A stretch of DNA of 16,634 nucleotides from NCBI RefSeq assembly GCF_934202235.1, contig NZ_CAKPXS010000038.1, forward strand, positions 1-16,634. The letters are read 5' to 3'. Below the pieces are notes generated by a model, which saw only the letters and a program-made list of their open reading frames with translations, had not been told where the DNA came from and made no database searches. This DNA is from an uncultured Limosilactobacillus sp. Lineage in GTDB: Bacteria > Bacillota > Bacilli > Lactobacillales > Lactobacillaceae. Shown in pieces: positions 13,366-16,634 of the stretch (its first letter is position 1; every line of letters starts with the position of its first letter). Position numbers and translations under genes: made by a program.

Positions 13366-15051
13366 GTGTTACAAGAACTCACCATTGATAATTTAGCTAT
13401 TATTGACCACCAGTCACTGACTTTTGATGACCAGATGACGGTCCTGACGGGTGAGACTGGTGCGGGGAAATCGATTATTATTGATGCGGTTGGTCTCCTC
13501 GCGGGGGGCCGTGGTTCCCAGGAGTTTATCCGGCGGGGGAGCGATAAGCTGAACCTGCAGGGGCAGTTTACCGTTCCCGATGACCCTCAGTACGTAGCAA
13601 TGCTAGATGAACTGGGCATTGATTACCAGGATGGTGTCCTAATTATTAGCCGGCAAATCAACCGGAATGGGCGCAATACCATCCGGGTGAATGGTCAACT
13701 AGTCAATACCTCGACATTAAAGAAGTTAGGTCGGGGCTTGGTAGATATTCAGGGACAAAATGAACACCAGCTGCTGCTGCAACCTGAAACCCACCTGGGG
13801 ATGCTAGACCAGTTTGCCGGAAAACAGTTGGCGGCTGATTTGGCAGATTATCACCAGCAATACGCCCAATACTTAAAACTTAAAAAGACGATTAGTGACC
13901 GGCAACGGAACGAGCAGCAATGGGCCCAACGGCTTGATATGCTTCGTTACCAGGTCAAGGAAATTGGCGATGCCAACCTGGTCCCCGATGAAGATGAAAA
14001 ACTGACCAGTGAACGGGAACGGTTGGCGCATTTTCAGCAGATCAACACCGCCCTTCAAACGATTGTTGGTGTGCTCAATGACAATGACGGCGTGGCCGTC
14101 TTGGACCAGTTGGGGACCGCAATGGACGCTCTGCAGGGCATTGCAAAGTTTGATTCTGCTTTTGAGAAAATGAACCGGTCGTTAAATGATGCTTACTACA
14201 CCCTGCAGGACTTAGCGGATAATGCTAATTCGCAACTGGAGACTTTGGAATTTGATGATGCCCGGCTTGCCCAAATTGATGAACGGTTAACGCTGATTGG
14301 AACATTAGAACATAAATATGGCGATACGGTGACAGACGTGCTGAAATATTACCAGCAAATAAAATCTGAATTAACTCGCATGGAGCAGAGCGCCGAGTCA
14401 GCTGATGACCAGGGAGCTGAATTAGCTAAAATCAAGGACCAGCTGATGACGCTCTCCACGCGATTAAGTGAAAACCGGCACCGGGCAGCCAAACGGTTAG
14501 AAGCAGAAGTTCACCAGCAACTATCGGCATTGTATATGGATAAGGCCGATTTCAAAGTCCATTTTTCACCGGTAACGAATGAAGACGGCTTTGACGCTGG
14601 TGGAAGTGAGCAGGTCGAATTTTACATTCAAACTAACCCGGGCGAAACGATGGGGCCGTTGGTGAAGATTGCCTCAGGTGGGGAACTTTCACGGGTGATG
14701 CTCGCCCTCAAAACTATTTTTGCCTCGACAGCAGGAATCACTAGTATCATCTTTGATGAGGTTGATACGGGGGTGAGTGGCCGGGTAGCCCAGGCCATTG
14801 CTGATAAAATCAAGCTCATTGCTAAGCATTCCCAGGTATTGTGTATTACCCACCTGCCCCAGGTTGCCGCAGTGGCTCAGCACCACTGGCACATCGAAAA
14901 AGGGGTCCATGGTTCGCGGACTACAACGAGTGTGAGGAAGCTAACTAGTCGTCAACGGGTTGATGAACTTTCGCGAATGCTAGCGGGTGAGCGAATTACT
15001 AAGCTGACTCGTGAACATGCTTCGGAACTCCTTAAAATGGGTCAACAATGA
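13366..15051 (+). CDS. recN: DNA repair protein RecN
   Basis: RecN is an SMC-like ATPase that gathers broken DNA ends in recombinational repair. The 561-residue protein has Walker A GETGAGKS (29-36), LVDIQGQNEHQLLL after it, and two coiled-coil arms (about 150-225 and 320-380). The ABC signature SGGELSRVMLALK starts near 437, and Walker B IIFDEVDTGVSG lies at about 461-472. CITHLPQVAA and RVDELSRMLAG complete the C-terminal lobe. The start codon is GTG, with AAAGAGGG seven bases before it. It is the last gene of the folD operon, closed by a strong terminator. No LexA box was seen directly upstream, so control would be through the operon promoter. Confidence 0.97.
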   Translation: MLQELTIDNLAIIDHQSLTFDDQMTVLTGETGAGKSIIIDAVGLLAGGRGSQEFIRRGSDKLNLQGQFTVPDDPQYVAMLDELGIDYQDGVLIISRQINRNGRNTIRVNGQLVNTSTLKKLGRGLVDIQGQNEHQLLLQPETHLGMLDQFAGKQLAADLADYHQQYAQYLKLKKTISDRQRNEQQWAQRLDMLRYQVKEIGDANLVPDEDEKLTSERERLAHFQQINTALQTIVGVLNDNDGVAVLDQLGTAMDALQGIAKFDSAFEKMNRSLNDAYYTLQDLADNANSQLETLEFDDARLAQIDERLTLIGTLEHKYGDTVTDVLKYYQQIKSELTRMEQSAESADDQGAELAKIKDQLMTLSTRLSENRHRAAKRLEAEVHQQLSALYMDKADFKVHFSPVTNEDGFDAGGSEQVEFYIQTNPGETMGPLVKIASGGELSRVMLALKTIFASTAGITSIIFDEVDTGVSGRVAQAIADKIKLIAKHSQVLCITHLPQVAAVAQHHWHIEKGVHGSRTTTSVRKLTSRQRVDELSRMLAGERITKLTREHASELLKMGQQ

Positions 15052-15091
15052 AAAAACAGCACCCTGATTTCAAATCAGGGTGCCGTTTTTT
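15052..15091. terminator. Bidirectional terminator between recN and the convergent SOS gene
   Basis: GCACCCTGATTT (15059-15070) and AAATCAGGGTGC (15072-15083) form a perfect inverted repeat around one base. It is flanked by AAAAAAC on the left and CGTTTTTT on the right. It ends recN on the plus strand and the 106-aa gene on the minus strand. Confidence 0.93.
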
Positions 15092-15115
15092 GTAGGCAAG
15101 AAATGATTATTTTTT

Positions 15116-15436
15116 CTACAGCCGTGCAAGGTATTGTAATTGGTCAATAGTAAAAAGGTAGTTGACGTGTCCGCGGGTTAACAAATAGTGCTGGTGATCA
15201 ATCTGGTGAATAATTCCTTGTAAATTGGTGGGTTGTTCAGACTGCTGACGTGGTCGTAACTGAATAAAGACAACGTAGTGGTGGCTAACAGCCTTCTTCA
15301 AGAATAACTGACGCTGTGCCAACGGTTGACGATTTAAGAGACGTGGCTGCTCGGGAGGAAGGTTAAAGAAACGTTTAACACCTTGACGGAGTTGGTTAGT
15401 GGTGACGGTCGTTAACAGTGAAGCTGGATTTTGCAT
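15116..15436 (-). CDS. SOS-controlled small protein, YolD-like
   Basis: The 106-residue product starts at the ATG at 15436, with GGGAGGA five to six bases upstream; the longer frame reaching 15505 would start inside the promoter and is rejected. Its second half, with QGIIHQIDHQHYLL (73-86) and NYLFTIDQLQYLARL (92-106), resembles the YolD-like family, in which a G-x-I-x-x-I-D turn is followed by a strand and a final helix. YolD-like proteins are often encoded beside Y-family DNA polymerases (UvrX/YqjW) and are SOS induced; here no polymerase is adjacent. The family call is by eye and uncertain. Two LexA boxes in the promoter region support a role in the DNA damage response. It converges on recN. 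Confidence 0.8.
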   Translation of the reverse strand: MQNPASLLTTVTTNQLRQGVKRFFNLPPEQPRLLNRQPLAQRQLFLKKAVSHHYVVFIQLRPRQQSEQPTNLQGIIHQIDHQHYLLTRGHVNYLFTIDQLQYLARL

Positions 15437-15449
15437 GATTGGTTCCTCC

Positions 15450-15463
15450 CGAACATTTGTTTG
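15450..15463 (-). promoter_or_regulatory. Second LexA (DinR) box, one mismatch
   Basis: Read on the minus strand, CAAACAAATGTTCG matches CGAAC-N4-GTTCG with one mismatch (A for G at the second position). It lies just after the predicted transcription start and directly before the ribosome site, a position where bound LexA would block transcription. Confidence 0.65.
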
Positions 15464-15470
15464 TATTATC

Positions 15471-15499
15471 ATTATACGAACAGGCGTTCGAAAAAGCAA
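15471..15499 (-). promoter_or_regulatory. Promoter of the SOS gene with LexA (DinR) box
   Basis: On the minus strand TTGCTT (15499-15494) and TATAAT (15476-15471) are 17 bases apart. The spacer contains CGAACGCCTGTTCG (15490-15477), a perfect match to the Gram-positive SOS box CGAAC-N4-GTTCG. This is the standard arrangement of a LexA-repressed promoter. Confidence 0.88.
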
Positions 15500-15537
15500 G
15501 GGCAATTAGAATTTCCTCTAAACGATGCCGCTGGCAG

Positions 15538-15566
15538 TTGATTTAAGGCGGATTTTATTGCAAAAT
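15538..15566 (+). promoter_or_regulatory. Possible promoter of gmk
   Basis: TTGATT (15538-15543) and CAAAAT (15561-15566) are 17 bases apart. The -10 is weak, but gmk needs a promoter here because the gene upstream runs in the opposite direction. Confidence 0.35.
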
Positions 15567-15602
15567 AGTAATACTACATTTCTGCTAAGGAGCATTTGAG
15601 TG

Positions 15603-16217
15603 ATGAGCAAACGAGGGATGTTAATTGTATTGTCTGGTCCATCTGGTGTTGGAAAGGGGACTGTGCGAAAAGCAATCTTTAACCAACCCGGTAATGACTT
15701 CCAATACTCCATTTCAATGACCACCCGGAAGCCGCGTCCGGGTGAAAAAAACGGCGTAGATTATTTCTTTGTCAGCAAAGAGGAATTTGAGAAGCGCATC
15801 CAGGAAGGCGGGATGCTGGAATACGCGAAGTACGTAGATAACTACTATGGCACGCCACTAAAATATGTTAATGACACCCTTGATTCTGGGCGCGATGTTT
15901 TTCTGGAAATTGAAGTTAACGGGGCAATGCAGGTACGTTCGAAGTGTCCAGATGGCGTGTTCATTTTCCTGACACCGCCGGATTTGATGGAGCTGAAACA
16001 CCGGCTGATTCACCGCGGAACTGACAGCATGGAGGTTATTAATAAGCGGATCCACAAAGCCTTCGGTGAAATTCAAATGATGCAGAACTACGACTACGCG
16101 GTCGTTAATGACGAAGTAGAGAATGCCGTGGAGAAAATCAAGGGGATTATCCGCAGTGAACGTCTCCGGGTTCCGCGGGTAATGCCTGATTATCTCGAAA
16201 TGCTTGGTGATAAGTAA
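15603..16217 (+). CDS. gmk: Guanylate kinase
   Basis: The enzyme phosphorylates GMP to GDP with ATP; in Firmicutes it is also a target of (p)ppGpp. The 204-residue protein has the P-loop GPSGVGKGT (12-20), the GMP-binding stretch SISMTTRKPRPGEKNGVDYF (about 37-56), EIEVNGAMQV and the lid part HRLIHRGTDS. Either GTG 15600 or ATG 15603 could start it; both suit the AAGGAG at 15587-15592, and the ATG gives the usual N-terminus MSKRGMLIVLSGPSG. The order gmk-rpoZ after recN is common in lactobacilli. Confidence 0.97.
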   Translation: MSKRGMLIVLSGPSGVGKGTVRKAIFNQPGNDFQYSISMTTRKPRPGEKNGVDYFFVSKEEFEKRIQEGGMLEYAKYVDNYYGTPLKYVNDTLDSGRDVFLEIEVNGAMQVRSKCPDGVFIFLTPPDLMELKHRLIHRGTDSMEVINKRIHKAFGEIQMMQNYDYAVVNDEVENAVEKIKGIIRSERLRVPRVMPDYLEMLGDK

Positions 16218-16224
16218 GCCAGAT

Positions 16225-16253
16225 TTCACGATGGTTAGTTAATCTGCTAAAAT
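16225..16253 (+). promoter_or_regulatory. Promoter of rpoZ
   Basis: TTCACG (16225-16230) and TAAAAT (16248-16253) are separated by 17 bases. It lies just after the gmk stop and would give rpoZ a leader of about 65 bases. Read-through from gmk is also possible since no terminator intervenes. Confidence 0.5.
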
Positions 16254-16325
16254 AAAGTAGTGAATTAACATCAGTCCAATTTAAGAACAAAAGTAATAAG
16301 TTCAGCACTTAAAGGAGTAATAGTT

Positions 16326-16544
16326 ATGATTCTTTTTCCATCAGTTGACGAACTGCTGAAACGGGTTGATTCCCGTTATTCACTGGTAATGCTTGCTAGC
16401 AAACGGGCTCATGAATTAGAGAATGGTGACCCTGAATTGCTGTCACACTATGACTCAGTCAAACCCGTGGGGCGGGCACTGGAAGAGATTGAAGCAGGCA
16501 AGGTTGTTATCGACCCGGATGCTCATGAAGACCTTCAGGACTAG
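16326..16544 (+). CDS. rpoZ: RNA polymerase omega subunit
   Basis: Omega helps fold and hold the beta-prime subunit in RNA polymerase. The 72-residue product has the family core PSVDELLKRVDSRYSLVMLA followed by SKRAHEL (5-31), and the later VKPVGRALEEIEAGKVVI (46-63). AAAGGAG at 16312-16318 precedes the ATG. Length is normal for lactobacilli. In related genomes priA follows; here the window ends after the terminator. Confidence 0.95.
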   Translation: MILFPSVDELLKRVDSRYSLVMLASKRAHELENGDPELLSHYDSVKPVGRALEEIEAGKVVIDPDAHEDLQD

Positions 16545-16555
16545 TTGCCACAATC

Positions 16556-16579
16556 AAGGGGCTGTGACATAAGCCCTTT
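16556..16579 (+). other. Short inverted repeat after rpoZ
   Basis: AAGGGGCT (16556-16563) and AGCCCTTT (16572-16579) pair with a wobble around GTGACATA. There is no T-run after it, so it is not itself a terminator. The strong terminator at 16589 begins nine bases later. Confidence 0.45.
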
Positions 16580-16588
16580 ATAATGAGT

Positions 16589-16632
16589 GAACCGTTCGGA
16601 ATGCTCAAAATTCCGAACGGTTCTTCTTTTTT
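16589..16632 (+). terminator. Strong intrinsic terminator after rpoZ
   Basis: GAACCGTTCGGAAT (16589-16602) and ATTCCGAACGGTTC (16610-16623) form a perfect 14-bp stem around the loop GCTCAAA, followed by TTCTTTTTT. It ends the rpoZ transcript. Confidence 0.92.
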
Positions 16633-16634
16633 AG

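Noticed and set aside
15437..15505. N-terminal extension of the 106-residue SOS gene by 23 codons
   Set aside because: The extra codons run through the -10 box and both LexA boxes, while the ATG at 15436 has a strong ribosome site.
15525..15599. Short plus-strand frame of 24 codons ending at the gmk start
   Set aside because: There is no ribosome site and it overlaps the likely gmk promoter; conservation is unknown.

Overview
The window looks like a core-genome segment of a lactic acid bacterium of the Lactobacillaceae, most likely a Limosilactobacillus (fermentum/oris/mucosae type). This rests on gene order (rplU-prp-rpmA; asp23-nusB; folD-xseA-xseB-ispA-tlyA-argR-recN; gmk-rpoZ), strong AAGGAGG-type ribosome sites, CGG-rich arginine usage and moderate GC. 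An ispA without a neighbouring dxs fits lactobacilli, which make isoprenoids by the mevalonate route. The species call is an inference.

Layout. (1) 1-350: a bidirectional terminator and a 43-aa basic protein gene on the minus strand, with a good -10 box and a long inverted repeat at its predicted transcript start. (2) 414-2842: a tightly overlapping three-gene operon of unknown proteins, the first with a coiled coil. It is followed by a 40-aa single-span membrane peptide gene with its own promoter and terminator (2891-3127). (3) 3134-3330: tRNA-Arg(TCT) on the minus strand, with promoter and terminator. (4) 3331-5172: a gene-poor stretch, then an AT-richer DHA2-type drug exporter gene whose ribosome site lies directly behind an intrinsic terminator. 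(5) 5229-6369: the L21 leader RNA and rplU-prp-rpmA, encoding the cysteine protease Prp beside its substrate L27, closed by a terminator. (6) 6433-8525: an M24 Xaa-Pro peptidase, an Asp23/Gls24 protein and NusB, then a terminator. (7) 8599-15091: an extended -10 promoter and the folD-xseA-xseB-ispA-tlyA-argR-recN operon, mostly with overlapping ends, covering one-carbon metabolism, exonuclease VII, isoprenoid synthesis, rRNA methylation, arginine regulation and DNA break repair. It ends in a bidirectional terminator shared with (8), a convergent 106-aa gene. That gene has a textbook LexA/DinR box between its -35 and -10 and a second, near-perfect box just downstream. (9) 15538-16634: gmk and rpoZ, each with a candidate promoter, and a strong terminator at the window edge.

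Most of the window is ordinary housekeeping DNA. The points most worth following are the SOS-controlled, YolD-like gene next to recN, the unknown three-gene operon, two genuine-looking microprotein genes, and the possible attenuator in front of the efflux gene. I found no CRISPR array, integrase, complete insertion sequence or recognisable defence system.
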